Part shown: piece by piece, positions 8,280-16,383 of the stretch
Position numbering within the stretch: the stretch's first letter is position 1
Layout: the number at the start of each line of letters is the position of its first letter
Assembly: GCA_039938515.1 (NCBI GenBank)
Contig: JBDUUL010000012.1
Coordinates: 1 to 64,000, forward strand
DNA from: Nitrososphaera sp.
GTDB lineage: Archaea; Thermoproteota; Nitrososphaeria; Nitrososphaerales; Nitrososphaeraceae
DNA length: 64,000 nucleotides
Direction of reading: 5' to 3'
Position numbers and translations under genes: made by a program
The notes under the pieces: generated by a model
Databases searched by the model: none
What the model was told of the DNA's origin: nothing
The model's input: only the letters and a program-made list of their open reading frames with translations

Positions 8280-8993
8280 ATGGAACCTTCCGCAGGAATG
8301 GTGCCCGAGAGGAAACGGCCGGTTATCAACAGCGACAATACCTCAAAACATAACGAGGCCTGGGATAAATTCATGAGAAGGCCCATCTCGCAAGACGTTG
8401 TGCCTCCTGCGCGGCCGGATGACGAGGTCTACGTGCACAAGCTGCGCGTGGGCGAGGCAAAATCCACCGATGCAGGTCGCAACATAATCAGGATTGACGC
8501 CTCGTCATTAATCCTGCTTGGAATCAAGGTAGGCGATATTGTGGTTATTGCGGGCGCCAACGGTTTCAGGGCCGCAGCCCTCTGCCTCGACTCCGAGATA
8601 ATGGAGGTAGAGCCTGTAATCAGGATGGATAGGGTGATGCGCACCAACCTTGGCTTGGCACTGGGCGACCTCATGCCCTGCTCATCTATTAAAGTCGTCC
8701 AAGCTGTACCCGACTCAACTGAGCGCGAAATAATCCTAGACCCGTTGGTCCCCAAAGTGCCAGCGGCGATTGACGAAGCTTATCTCGCCCGGGCTTTGAG
8801 GGGGATGCCGCTTGTGGCAGGCCAGGCTATTGTCGTTCCGTACTTTGGCGGCGTCTGGTATCCGTTTATAGTGCTCCGCATACTTTCCCCCACCTCGACA
8901 GACGTGCTGCGACGCAGCAACCAGCCAGAGTTTGTGGCAATAGTCGGCCCAAGCACGCGGCTTGTATTTGGCGCATCAGGCCTTTCGACCTGA
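8280..8993 (+). CDS. Free-standing Cdc48/VAT N-domain protein
   Basis: Residues ~48-230 follow the N-terminal domain of Cdc48/p97/VAT: L-R-V-G-E-A with D-A-G-R-N-I-I-R-I-D, then LGIKVGDIVVI (double-psi barrel), the I-R-M-D-R-x-x-R-T-N-L segment and a C-terminal subdomain starting at YLARALRGMPLVAGQ. The protein stops where the first AAA+ module should begin; no Walker motif is present. In Cdc48 this domain binds adaptors and substrates, so this protein may be an adaptor or competitor of the cell's Cdc48, or may act alone. The first ~45 residues are polar and probably disordered. The start is leaderless with a TATA box and a tandem repeat upstream. Confidence 0.82.
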   Translation: MEPSAGMVPERKRPVINSDNTSKHNEAWDKFMRRPISQDVVPPARPDDEVYVHKLRVGEAKSTDAGRNIIRIDASSLILLGIKVGDIVVIAGANGFRAAALCLDSEIMEVEPVIRMDRVMRTNLGLALGDLMPCSSIKVVQAVPDSTEREIILDPLVPKVPAAIDEAYLARALRGMPLVAGQAIVVPYFGGVWYPFIVLRILSPTSTDVLRRSNQPEFVAIVGPSTRLVFGASGLST

Positions 8994-9068
8994 ACGGAAC
9001 CCGAAGGCCGACTCCGCGGCGATCATTCTTAATAGCAGGAGGAACGGCTCTAGCAAGGTATTTCAGGA

Positions 9069-10343
9069 ATGAAAGAAGCTATCACTGAGCGCGTCGAGCA
9101 AATTTCCAAGCGCCACGACACAACCGATACCCAGCCCGGCTCAATGAAGCCGCTTTTCCCGAAAGCAGAGTTTGAATCGCGGCTTGAAAGACTCCGCCTG
9201 GCGATGAAAGACTCAGGGCTCGACGTGGCCATTGCGACGGCGCCTGTCAACATTTTTTGGACGTCAGGTTACCTGGGTTCGCCCTCCCATCGAAAGACTC
9301 CTGAATTTATTCATGCCGCAAGCTATCCTTGGGTCCTAGTGCCTCAATCCGGCGAACCCGTGATAGTGGGAAACGCTGGTGCCCTGGTCTCCTATGAAAA
9401 GGAGACCACTATCTCCCGGATCTACACCCATCATCCAACGAAGGACAGGGTTCCCTCACTTGTTGACGCTCTGAGAAGCGAGCATCTTATCTCGGACAGC
9501 TCGGATGGAAAGAGAATCGGCCTAGATTTCGGAGACTATGAGTCCATGTTGGTGCCTCAATATCAGAACCTAGCCAAGCTGCTTGCTGGATCCGCACGTG
9601 TAACTGATGCCACTGATCTTTTTCAGCGCACTCGAATTTTGCGGTCAAACCGGGAGATAGAATCATTGAGGATCGCTTCAGACATCCAGAACAGGGCCTT
9701 TGCCATGTTCTTTAGGAATGTGCAGAAAGGCATGAACGAGCTGGAACTCACCGCACTTATGGAAAGATGCCAGTATGATTGTGGTTCCACCGAGTCGGGA
9801 AACGCACTCGTATGGACTCACCCCTCATACGCCCTTTTCAAAAGGCAGTACCCCGACAGGCTGATGAAAGATGGCGATGTGCAGTGGGTAGACGGCGGGG
9901 CTGTTTACAACGGCTACCATGCGGACTATGACCAGCTTCTTGTCTACGGAAGCGCCAACTCGAAGCAGCTGCACACATTTGGCGCAATGAAAAAAACTTA
10001 CGATCAGGCAATACCGGATTTCTTCAGGCAGAACAAGCCTTTTTCGGAGATTGCCCGGCAGGTGATGGCTCTCATGAAGAAAAACGGTCTTCAGAATCCG
10101 CTAGAGCCAGAAATCTTTCTCGGTCACAACTTGGGTTATCTTATGGTCGAGCCGCCATACTTTGGCACTTTCACTGACCCGAGTCTGGTACTGAAGCCGG
10201 GCATGGTGATTGCGCCGGAATGGTTTACCATGACAGAATACGGGCCAATACTCTATGAACGAAATTATGTCGTGCGCCAGGACGGAAGCCTCGAAGAGAT
10301 CTCTCGATTTGAAAAGGAGCTTGTAGAAGTAGGAAACCGGTAG
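9069..10343 (+). CDS. M24 family metallopeptidase (Xaa-Pro peptidase/creatinase fold)
   Basis: An N-terminal creatinase-like domain (about 30-175) is followed by a pita-bread domain. All five metal ligands of M24 enzymes can be placed: Asp in VDGGAVYNGYHAD (two Asp, eleven residues apart), His in FLGHNLGY, Glu in IAPEWF and Glu in YERNYVV. This supports a two-metal aminopeptidase such as an Xaa-Pro dipeptidase; the creatinase/ectoine-hydrolase branch is also possible. It has no signal peptide, so it is cytoplasmic. Length (424 residues) is usual for the family. It follows the Cdc48-N gene on the same strand but has its own TATA-like box (TCTTAATAG near 9028). Confidence 0.85.
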   Translation: MKEAITERVEQISKRHDTTDTQPGSMKPLFPKAEFESRLERLRLAMKDSGLDVAIATAPVNIFWTSGYLGSPSHRKTPEFIHAASYPWVLVPQSGEPVIVGNAGALVSYEKETTISRIYTHHPTKDRVPSLVDALRSEHLISDSSDGKRIGLDFGDYESMLVPQYQNLAKLLAGSARVTDATDLFQRTRILRSNREIESLRIASDIQNRAFAMFFRNVQKGMNELELTALMERCQYDCGSTESGNALVWTHPSYALFKRQYPDRLMKDGDVQWVDGGAVYNGYHADYDQLLVYGSANSKQLHTFGAMKKTYDQAIPDFFRQNKPFSEIARQVMALMKKNGLQNPLEPEIFLGHNLGYLMVEPPYFGTFTDPSLVLKPGMVIAPEWFTMTEYGPILYERNYVVRQDGSLEEISRFEKELVEVGNR

Positions 10344-10358
10344 CGGCGCACCTGTAAC

Positions 10359-11582
10359 CTACACAGATGCGCTGATTTTATTTGAGGCGAAATTATGGTT
10401 CAGGTAACGCAGTAGCCGCTGGGCGTCACGCTGCGCAATCCGAATATTATCGGCAAGTACTGCCTTTTTCCCTTTCACAATGCTGACCTTGACAATCGAT
10501 TCTTCGCCTTGCATCGAAATTGACATATCGAGTTCAGGGCCTTTCATCATGAAACCTTTTATGGGCTCCGCAATCAGGCGGCGGCCCTCATCCGCTAATC
10601 GTGGGGAAGAGAACTCCATCTCATGCCGGTTGATGCTGTCCTCGACAGTAAATACGAGTCCACCGTTTTCCTTCTTTAAGAGTCTGAGGACGTATTTCTC
10701 TATCGCCTCAACCTCGATAGAGTCGGATACTGGTTCATCGTGAACTTGTGCTACTGCCTTGGGTCGCCAGACCATGCCCTGCCGGGCAACAGTGATGGAG
10801 TACTTGCCCTCGCCCCCGCTGACGCGCAAATGCTCGTCAACTGTCTTTTGCAAATCGTCAAGAGGCATAGGGCGGGTCGGGCCCCGGAACCACTGGTTGC
10901 GAGCGTCCTCCGTATCCTTTTCGCCGGTGTATCCTAGGATGTAGGTGTCCTTTGCATTCCACCGGCGAACAAGGTTGTACGCCTCGGAAACCGATATAGT
11001 TCCAGTCGACGGGTGCTCGTTATAACTCTCCGTTCCGACAATGAGCAGGTCGGGATTCCACATCAGGTTTGCATCGACGTTTGGCAGCGTGAGAAAATCC
11101 CAACCACAGATTATCTTACTACCGGCGTACCTGACTACGTAAATAACCGCACCCGGCGAGCTTCCAAAATCGCCCGAGTGCTCTGCCTGAACCGGTACGA
11201 TCGAAAAGGGGCCGAGATCAAATGACTGAGAAGGAACTACGTGCGAAATCCGTCCGGACAAAGCCGGCGAGTCTTTCAAAATCTGGTCGGCACACTCTTT
11301 GGTGCAGTATACCTTCAATTCCCTGCCTTGCGCAGCCGCAAGGATGGACTCGATCCCGGCGTACTGATCCTTGTGCCCATGAGTGATAAGTATCGCATCC
11401 GGAGAAGATCCGATGTCATCTGAAGCTTGCTTCAAGCTAGATTCAACCCCCGGACCCGCCCCGACGAGTACGTGAAATCTTCTTCCGTCCGAATTTCCAA
11501 CTATGGAACAAGAAGAGCATGCGCCTTCTTGTGACTGCTTCGTGAGCACCCCGTTTACACGAATAAGCAAGGCACCTTCCAT
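10359..11582 (-). CDS. Metallo-beta-lactamase-fold hydrolase with an altered zinc motif
   Basis: Residues ~60-260 form a metallo-beta-lactamase fold: ILITHGHKDQYAGI, then VQAEHSGDF for the next His and CGWDFL for the bridging Asp. The usual H-x-H-x-D-H is changed to H-G-H-K-D-Q, so one second-metal ligand is missing. A ~150-residue C-terminal region follows that looks like a separate alpha/beta domain of unknown function. The ATG at 11582 is preferred to an in-frame TTG at 11603. The gene converges with the M24 gene (15 nt apart). Substrate unknown; RNase-, Lactamase-B- and phosphodiesterase-like roles are all possible. Confidence 0.75.
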   Translation of the reverse strand: MEGALLIRVNGVLTKQSQEGACSSCSIVGNSDGRRFHVLVGAGPGVESSLKQASDDIGSSPDAILITHGHKDQYAGIESILAAAQGRELKVYCTKECADQILKDSPALSGRISHVVPSQSFDLGPFSIVPVQAEHSGDFGSSPGAVIYVVRYAGSKIICGWDFLTLPNVDANLMWNPDLLIVGTESYNEHPSTGTISVSEAYNLVRRWNAKDTYILGYTGEKDTEDARNQWFRGPTRPMPLDDLQKTVDEHLRVSGGEGKYSITVARQGMVWRPKAVAQVHDEPVSDSIEVEAIEKYVLRLLKKENGGLVFTVEDSINRHEMEFSSPRLADEGRRLIAEPIKGFMMKGPELDMSISMQGEESIVKVSIVKGKKAVLADNIRIAQRDAQRLLRYLNHNFASNKISASV

Positions 11583-11647
11583 GTCTAATCCAGTACTAGA
11601 CAAGGAGCATCCTACTTAAACCTAAAGGCTGGTTCTTCGCTGATTTT

Positions 11648-11815
11648 CTAGGCCGCCGCTGCCTGACCTGCGATCACCGGCTTTTCCACTTTAGCCTTTA
11701 CGAAGTGAATCCTCTTGTAGTGGTTCCTGAGTTCGCCCAGGCTGCCGCCAACAACCCTCTTGCATCTGGGACAAACCCACTTCTCGGCGCAAATACCCAT
11801 GAGACGGTTTATCAT
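11648..11815 (-). CDS. Small C2H2 zinc-finger protein
   Basis: Read from the minus strand, an ATG at 11815 opens a 55-codon frame. Its core WVCPRCKRVVGGSLGELRNH continues to YKRIH, giving C-x2-C-x13-H-x4-H, a classical C2H2-type finger. The tail is Lys- then Ala-rich. A CTATAAC box lies 21 nt before the ATG, and a second in-frame ATG at 11800 follows. The box itself lies in one arm of a hairpin at 11828-11865. Such minimal fingers in Nitrososphaera are usually thought to bind nucleic acid or protein; the target here is unknown. Confidence 0.72.
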   Translation of the reverse strand: MINRLMGICAEKWVCPRCKRVVGGSLGELRNHYKRIHFVKAKVEKPVIAGQAAAA

Positions 11816-11827
11816 GTATGGCTTATA

Positions 11828-11865
11828 GGAGTTATAGCAGCTGGACTGAGGAGCTGCTATACTCC
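11828..11865. repeat. Hairpin at gene end / promoter of the zinc-finger gene
   Basis: GGAGTTATAGCAGCT (11828-11842) and AGCTGCTATACTCC (11852-11865) are inverted copies with one unpaired base and a 9-nt loop. The element overlaps the stop codon of the minus-strand gene ending at 11857 and contains the TATA box of the zinc-finger gene. It may end one transcript and mark the start of the next. Confidence 0.6.
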
Positions 11866-12186
11866 TGCGAGCTTCACGTGCCCGTATAGCCGGGCATTGT
11901 TCAATTCTCCAATCTCGCTTCTCTTGTGCTTTCTACGCTCAAGGACGTATCCGCTGGTGGAATGATAGATTATGACCATGTCTTTTGGATAAAACGAAAG
12001 CATTTCGTGGTTCTCAAAATCCGTAGCCATGTGTCTCAAGTGAATCCGCTCCCAGGAAAATAGGTCGTCCATCTTGCCTGCAAAATGAAAAGTGCTCCCG
12101 CAAGGGCAGTCTACATCACGCCAGCTGCCTTTGAGGTTGCGCAGCCATACGGAATCATTAGCCCGTTTTGCGTTGTTTTCCATCAT
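11857..12186 (-). CDS. Small Cys/His protein, unknown function
   Basis: A 109-residue product with a charged start, a DVDCPCGSTFHFAG motif (C-x-C only, so not a full zinc finger), a Met/His/Phe-rich middle and a basic C-terminus (LERRKHKRSEIGEL). The ATG at 12186 lies ~37 nt after a CTATAATAATC box, implying a short leader. I do not recognise the family. It precedes the C2H2 finger gene on the same strand, and its last codons form half of the hairpin described above. Confidence 0.55.
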   Translation of the reverse strand: MMENNAKRANDSVWLRNLKGSWRDVDCPCGSTFHFAGKMDDLFSWERIHLRHMATDFENHEMLSFYPKDMVIIYHSTSGYVLERRKHKRSEIGELNNARLYGHVKLAGV

Positions 12187-12227
12187 AGCAGTGTAGCTAG
12201 GACATTGACATTGTCCGATTATTATAG

Positions 12228-12749
12228 CTAGCCGCCCGTCATTCTCGTGAATCTACTCGTGCTCTGGGTTTCTCTGATATAATCAAGGTTTGCAAGCGCC
12301 ACCTCTGCGGACTCCCTTACCTCCTCACTCTCGTCTTTTTCCAGGGCCCCAAGCAAGATTTCGCGTGCATCCTCAGACCCTATGACGCCCATGGCCACTG
12401 CCGCCTCATGCCTCACGAAAAAACTCGGGTCATGCTTCACGGCCTCACCAAGGGCTCCAATGCCGCTTGTCAGCCCGAGCTGGCCCAATGAAAAAGCCGC
12501 CTCGTGACGTACAAGGGCATTCCTGTCGTGAAGCAAAACCCTGCCAATGGGCTCTACTGCGTTCTCGCCGGCAATTTCTGCGAGAATGCATACTGCCCGC
12601 GTGCGGACTATGCTGTCCGGGTGCGTTAAAAGGCCCTTAAAGTATCCTTGATTATTGCTCTCAAATTGCCGTTCCATCTCTTCAAAGAGTGAAAGCCTAT
12701 CCGGTGAGGCCGCACCAGTAGTTGCAGAGGAGGCAGGTTTTGTCGTCAT
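12228..12749 (-). CDS. HEAT-repeat protein with two His-Glu motifs
   Basis: Four HEAT repeats fill residues ~40-160. Two consecutive repeats carry VRHEAAFSLGQLG and VRHEAAVAMGVIG, matching the His-Glu motifs and surroundings of the iron-binding repeats of deoxyhypusine hydroxylase. That enzyme has two such pairs in ~300 residues; this protein has one pair in 173. It may be a general scaffold of the PBS-lyase HEAT type, or a half-size relative that dimerises. A target, aIF5A, is encoded at 58332 but is not adjacent. The hydroxylase idea is inference from the motif only. Confidence 0.8.
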   Translation of the reverse strand: MTTKPASSATTGAASPDRLSLFEEMERQFESNNQGYFKGLLTHPDSIVRTRAVCILAEIAGENAVEPIGRVLLHDRNALVRHEAAFSLGQLGLTSGIGALGEAVKHDPSFFVRHEAAVAMGVIGSEDAREILLGALEKDESEEVRESAEVALANLDYIRETQSTSRFTRMTGG

Positions 12750-12803
12750 GTTGCAAACCCACTTGTGTCGGTGTTACTTTTTTGTGTTTTGAATCTCAAG
12801 GTT

Positions 12804-12812
12804 ATTATAAAT
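12804..12812 (+). promoter_or_regulatory. TATA box for the gene at 12836
   Basis: ATTATAAAT is centred ~28 nt before the ATG at 12836, consistent with a leaderless transcript and with choosing that ATG over the TTG at 12830. Confidence 0.5.
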
Positions 12813-12835
12813 AATGCCTGAGGTATCTGTTGCCG

Positions 12836-13297
12836 ATGCGCGTAAGGTTCTGGCGTCTCACAATAAACGACCTGTTAAATGCAAACTATCCGGCCGAAAA
12901 AGCCAACCATTGGGATATCAAATGCATGCAGGGCGAGTTCGAGCATTTCGGGGTATTCTGGTTCAGGTACGGAATCCCGTTTGACAAAGAGCCGGTCAAC
13001 GGACTTGGAGTGTACTTCAACGAGATTCCTAAGCAGACAGTAGAAGGCGTCCTCGCTTTCCTTCAGTCAAAGTTCGGCGGGAGGATAAAGTACCGCCAGT
13101 CAAGGGCGTTTCTTGAAGGAGCAAGAGAATTCACGGACGCAAAGTCGATAGGTCTCCTGGCAAACGAGCTGAGCCTCAAGTTCAACGCCCCGGTGGAGCT
13201 GACGGTTGAGTTCGAGAAAGCAGACAAGGATGAGGTGGACCAGGACAAGTTTGGCCTGCCTGCGTCAAAGGCTCTCCCAATAACTGGCCCCGATTAG
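12836..13297 (+). CDS. Conserved-looking soluble protein, unknown function
   Basis: A 153-residue protein without membrane segments. It begins MRVRFWRLTINDLLNANYP and contains a central aromatic strand region (FGVFWFRYGIPF) and a C-terminal helical half with an LTVEFEKADKDEVDQDK tail. Composition is that of a folded cytoplasmic protein. The start follows a good TATA box. It lies directly upstream of tatC (gap 88 nt, same strand), but nothing in the sequence links it to protein export. I do not recognise its family. Confidence 0.7.
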   Translation: MRVRFWRLTINDLLNANYPAEKANHWDIKCMQGEFEHFGVFWFRYGIPFDKEPVNGLGVYFNEIPKQTVEGVLAFLQSKFGGRIKYRQSRAFLEGAREFTDAKSIGLLANELSLKFNAPVELTVEFEKADKDEVDQDKFGLPASKALPITGPD

Positions 13298-13385
13298 GGT
13301 TAAGATCCGCACATGTCTAGCAAGAATGGACAGACAATAATTATATCCCGTCTGCCTGCTAGTACTCGCTGAAGGGAAAGACTCG

Positions 13386-14210
13386 ATGAGCGGAGAAATG
13401 ACCCTGATGGAGCACTTCCACGAGCTCCGCGGGAGGGTAATTCACATTGCCGTCTCGGTAATTGTAGTCTCGCTCTTCTGCATGAGTTTTGGACTAAGGA
13501 CGTTCGAGTACGGTGGCGTAACTTTAGTTTATCCATTCCCAGACCCGATTCACAACGTTGCCGTAGGCTTGACTCATTACATGCAGGAATCGCTTCTTCC
13601 ACATGAAGTGCGCCTCATTCAGACGGCACCAGGACAGGCATTTTTCGCGCAGTTTAACGTTGCATTGCTTCTAGGCGTGCTAGCTTCGCTCCCGGTGATA
13701 GTAATGGAAATATCGGGCTTTGTTTCACCGGCTATCAGCAGCAGGACCAAAGGCAGCATCGCCAAGGTCCTGTTCTTCGTCTTTGTTCTCTTTGCGGCAG
13801 GAATAATTTTTTCATATCTTTTCGTAATTCCATTTACGCTTGACTTCCTTTACAAGTACGGGCAGGCAATAGGCGTGGAGACATTTCTCAACGTGAATGA
13901 CTTTATCGCTTTTGTCATGCAGTTCTTTGTGGGCTTTGGCGTGGCGTTTCAGCTCCCGATCATAATGTACGTGGTCTCTCTGACTGAAGCCATTTCACCG
14001 AGATTCTGGCGAAATAACTTAAGGTATGCGATAATTGCAATAGCAATATTTGGCGCTGCTATTACCCCAGACGGAAGCGGGATAACGATGTGGTTTGTTT
14101 CTCTGCCCATGATCGGGTTATATCTGGCAGGAATGTTTGTCGTTGAGCGCAGAGCCCACAGCCTTCAGGGCCCGGAACGTCAGACCGGCGAAAGACCCGT
14201 GCAACTGTGA
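13386..14210 (+). CDS. tatC: Twin-arginine translocase subunit TatC
   Basis: The protein starts with MTLMEHFHELRGRVI, the conserved TatC N-terminus (E-H-x-x-E-L-R-x-R), and has six predicted membrane helices, a large first periplasmic-side loop and the F-x-x-F/P-containing second half ending in VVERRA. TatC is the receptor for RR-signal-peptide proteins in the membrane. The tatA gene follows 65 nt downstream, forming a minimal TatAC system. The 274-residue length is slightly above the usual ~250. Confidence 0.95.
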   Translation: MSGEMTLMEHFHELRGRVIHIAVSVIVVSLFCMSFGLRTFEYGGVTLVYPFPDPIHNVAVGLTHYMQESLLPHEVRLIQTAPGQAFFAQFNVALLLGVLASLPVIVMEISGFVSPAISSRTKGSIAKVLFFVFVLFAAGIIFSYLFVIPFTLDFLYKYGQAIGVETFLNVNDFIAFVMQFFVGFGVAFQLPIIMYVVSLTEAISPRFWRNNLRYAIIAIAIFGAAITPDGSGITMWFVSLPMIGLYLAGMFVVERRAHSLQGPERQTGERPVQL

Positions 14211-14275
14211 GTCCCCGGATGCGGACACCTTTACGATAAAGACTATATGCCGGGGAGCGCATTTTAGGATTGGCT

Positions 14276-14572
14276 ATGGCGTACGAGAATGTTATCATTG
14301 TAATCGTGGCCGCCGGCATTCTCCTATTCGTCGGGTCGAAGAAACTTCCCGAGCTTGCGAGGGCAGTTGGCCGCGCACAGGGCGATTATGAAAAAGGAAA
14401 GAGGGAAGCAGCCGAGGAAATCAAGCGGGCACAAAATCAGGGCTCCTCAGTGGGCAGGGAAAAACTTGAGGAGCTAGCCGTGAGCCTCGGGATCGACTAC
14501 TCTAACAAGAATGACGACGAGCTGCGTGCCGCGATAGAGTCTGAAATTAGCAAAGGCAAAGCAAAGGTCTGA
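14276..14572 (+). CDS. tatA: Twin-arginine translocase subunit TatA
   Basis: One N-terminal membrane helix (VIIVIVAAGILLFVGSKKLP) is followed by the F-G-x-x-K-L-P-type hinge, here F-V-G-S-K-K-L-P, and an amphipathic helix (ELARAVGRAQGDYEKGKREA). The C-terminal ~35 residues form a polar tail with a coiled-coil look. The ATG at 14276 is supported by an ACTATATGC box ~26 nt upstream; an in-frame TTG lies 6 nt earlier. It forms the pore-lining partner of TatC just upstream. Confidence 0.93.
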   Translation: MAYENVIIVIVAAGILLFVGSKKLPELARAVGRAQGDYEKGKREAAEEIKRAQNQGSSVGREKLEELAVSLGIDYSNKNDDELRAAIESEISKGKAKV

Positions 14573-14688
14573 ATGCGCTCTGCATAAGGGGCTTCTTGTA
14601 TTGCGCCTGCGACCGTCGTACGTCACCATCACCTGCAGTATTCATTAAATATGGTCTGCCAAATGCAGAGCTTTGAGCTAGTATTCAT

Positions 14689-15786
14689 TTGATAACTTTA
14701 CAGCAGGTATCGTCAATTCTTAACCAGTATGATCCCAAGAAGGTTTCAGTCGCTGCAATAGGCAGCCATTCGGCCCTTGAAATAATGGACGGGGCAAAGG
14801 ATGAAAACCTCTCCACCATATGCATATGCCAGAAGGGCCGCGATTTGCCGTACAGGCGGTTCAAGCGGCTTGCAGACGAGATAATGCTGGTCGAAAAGTT
14901 CTCCGACGTTCTTAACCGAGAAAATCAGGAGCGGCTAAGGCAACAAAATGCAATAATCGTTGCGCACAGAGCATTCACCGCCTACCTCGGATACGACAAT
15001 ATAGAGAACAACCTGAAGGTGCCGGTTTTCGGAAATAGGATGTTGCTGAGGGCAGAGGAGAGAACAGCAGCGCGCAACCAGTACTACCTGCTTGATAAGG
15101 CCAAAATAAGGCACCCGAGGATCTTTGCCAGGCCATCGGACATCGACGGACCCGCAATGGTGAAGGTTCAGGAAGCAAAAAGAAATCTGGAGCGAGCCTT
15201 TTTCATAGTGACCTCATATGAGGATTACAAGCGCAAGTCTGCAGAAAAAATAGACAGCGGCCGCGTGACGAAAAAGGATTTGGACGCGGCGACGATAGAG
15301 GAATACGTTCCGGGCACGTACTTTAACCTCAACTTCTTCCATTCGCCGATTACCGGCGAGACCGAATTTCTTGGGATCGAGCGCAGGCTACAGACGAACC
15401 TTCACGACCTCGTTTCAATTCCAGCGCGGCAGCAGCTGGAATTTGACGCCGAGGTCCGCAATATAGAAGTGGGCCACATGCCGGCGAGCATCAGAGAGTC
15501 GTTACTTGAAAAGGTCTTTGAAATGGGCGACAAGTTTTCTGTCGCCGCAAGAAAAGAATATCCGCCGGGAATAATAGGGCCGATTTCGCTTCAGAGTATA
15601 GTGACTGTCGACCTTGACTTTGTCGTCTACGATGTTTCGCTTCGTGTCCCTGGAAATCCAATCTTGGCCACTACCAGTCCCTACACTAAATACTACTATG
15701 GGGAAACCTTTGGAGTCGGACGCAGGATAGCTATGGAAATCAAGAGCGCCACTGCCCAGGGCAAATTGGGCGAGATTGTTACCTAA
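14689..15786 (+). CDS. purP: FAICAR synthetase (formate-dependent AICAR ligase) PurP
   Basis: The 365-residue product matches archaeal PurP along its length: an N-terminal VSVAAIGSHSALEIMDGAK, the FGNRMLLRAEERTAARNQYY region, an ATP-grasp core with EEYVPGTYFNLNFF, and the C-terminal DVSLRVPGNP and Y-T-K-Y-Y-Y-G segment. PurP makes FAICAR from AICAR, formate and ATP in archaeal purine synthesis. The start codon is TTG. A TTCATTAAATATGG box lies ~40 nt upstream, so a short leader is possible. Its stop overlaps that of the convergent DUF151 gene by four bases. Confidence 0.95.
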   Translation: MITLQQVSSILNQYDPKKVSVAAIGSHSALEIMDGAKDENLSTICICQKGRDLPYRRFKRLADEIMLVEKFSDVLNRENQERLRQQNAIIVAHRAFTAYLGYDNIENNLKVPVFGNRMLLRAEERTAARNQYYLLDKAKIRHPRIFARPSDIDGPAMVKVQEAKRNLERAFFIVTSYEDYKRKSAEKIDSGRVTKKDLDAATIEEYVPGTYFNLNFFHSPITGETEFLGIERRLQTNLHDLVSIPARQQLEFDAEVRNIEVGHMPASIRESLLEKVFEMGDKFSVAARKEYPPGIIGPISLQSIVTVDLDFVVYDVSLRVPGNPILATTSPYTKYYYGETFGVGRRIAMEIKSATAQGKLGEIVT

Positions 15787-16301
15787 CGCTCTATTGCTTC
15801 CTTGAAAAGGCCGCTTCGCACCTTGATAGGCGCGTCGTAATAGGCCGCCAGCGCGATGGCGTCAGATGCCCTGTAATTCCGGAGCACAACTGTATTCCCT
15901 CTGTTTCTGAAATACAGATTCGCCCTGATTACGTGCCCCTCGCTGTCAGTTCCGCTCTGGTAGATGTGAACCTCTTCTAGCAGCATGTTTTGAGATACTG
16001 CAATTTCCTCTACGAGGTTGTAAATCGTTGGAATGCTGTTCTTGTCGCCCTCCTGGAATCGTGAAATGTGCCGGGCAACCTCCCCGGAAAATGCGCTCAT
16101 GGTAAACTCCTTTCCGTCAAACGAGGTCAGGACGACAACTCCCTGCAATCCGAGATTGTCCCCATAGCCTACCTTGCTTATCTTTGCATCGACATACTCT
16201 TCGCCCTGAATGGAGCTTGACACGACATGATGATATAGTTCACACCAAGAATTAAGGCTTTGTAGAAGCGATATGAATCTGGATTTTTCCTCTTTTCCCA
16301 T
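15783..16301 (-). CDS. DUF151 bifunctional-nuclease-domain protein
   Basis: Residues ~35-160 match the BFN/DUF151 domain: a strand KISKVGYG, VVVLTSFDGKEFTMSAFSG, a middle with VEEIAVSQNMLLEEVHI and the C-terminal core ANLYFRNRGNTVVLRNYRAS-DAIALA. The D-A-I-A-L-A motif and the following PIKV are hallmarks of the family, which includes plant and Thermotoga nucleases with RNase/DNase activity. The first ~30 residues are an extra charged extension. The function in archaea is not established. Confidence 0.88.
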   Translation of the reverse strand: MGKEEKSRFISLLQSLNSWCELYHHVVSSSIQGEEYVDAKISKVGYGDNLGLQGVVVLTSFDGKEFTMSAFSGEVARHISRFQEGDKNSIPTIYNLVEEIAVSQNMLLEEVHIYQSGTDSEGHVIRANLYFRNRGNTVVLRNYRASDAIALAAYYDAPIKVRSGLFKEAIER

Positions 16302-16383
16302 TGTGATTGGGCATTGTCAAGCGGAGTAGCGAGCACGATTATCACCAACGGTTTATTTGGCTGTCCGCGCAAAATCACTGGAA

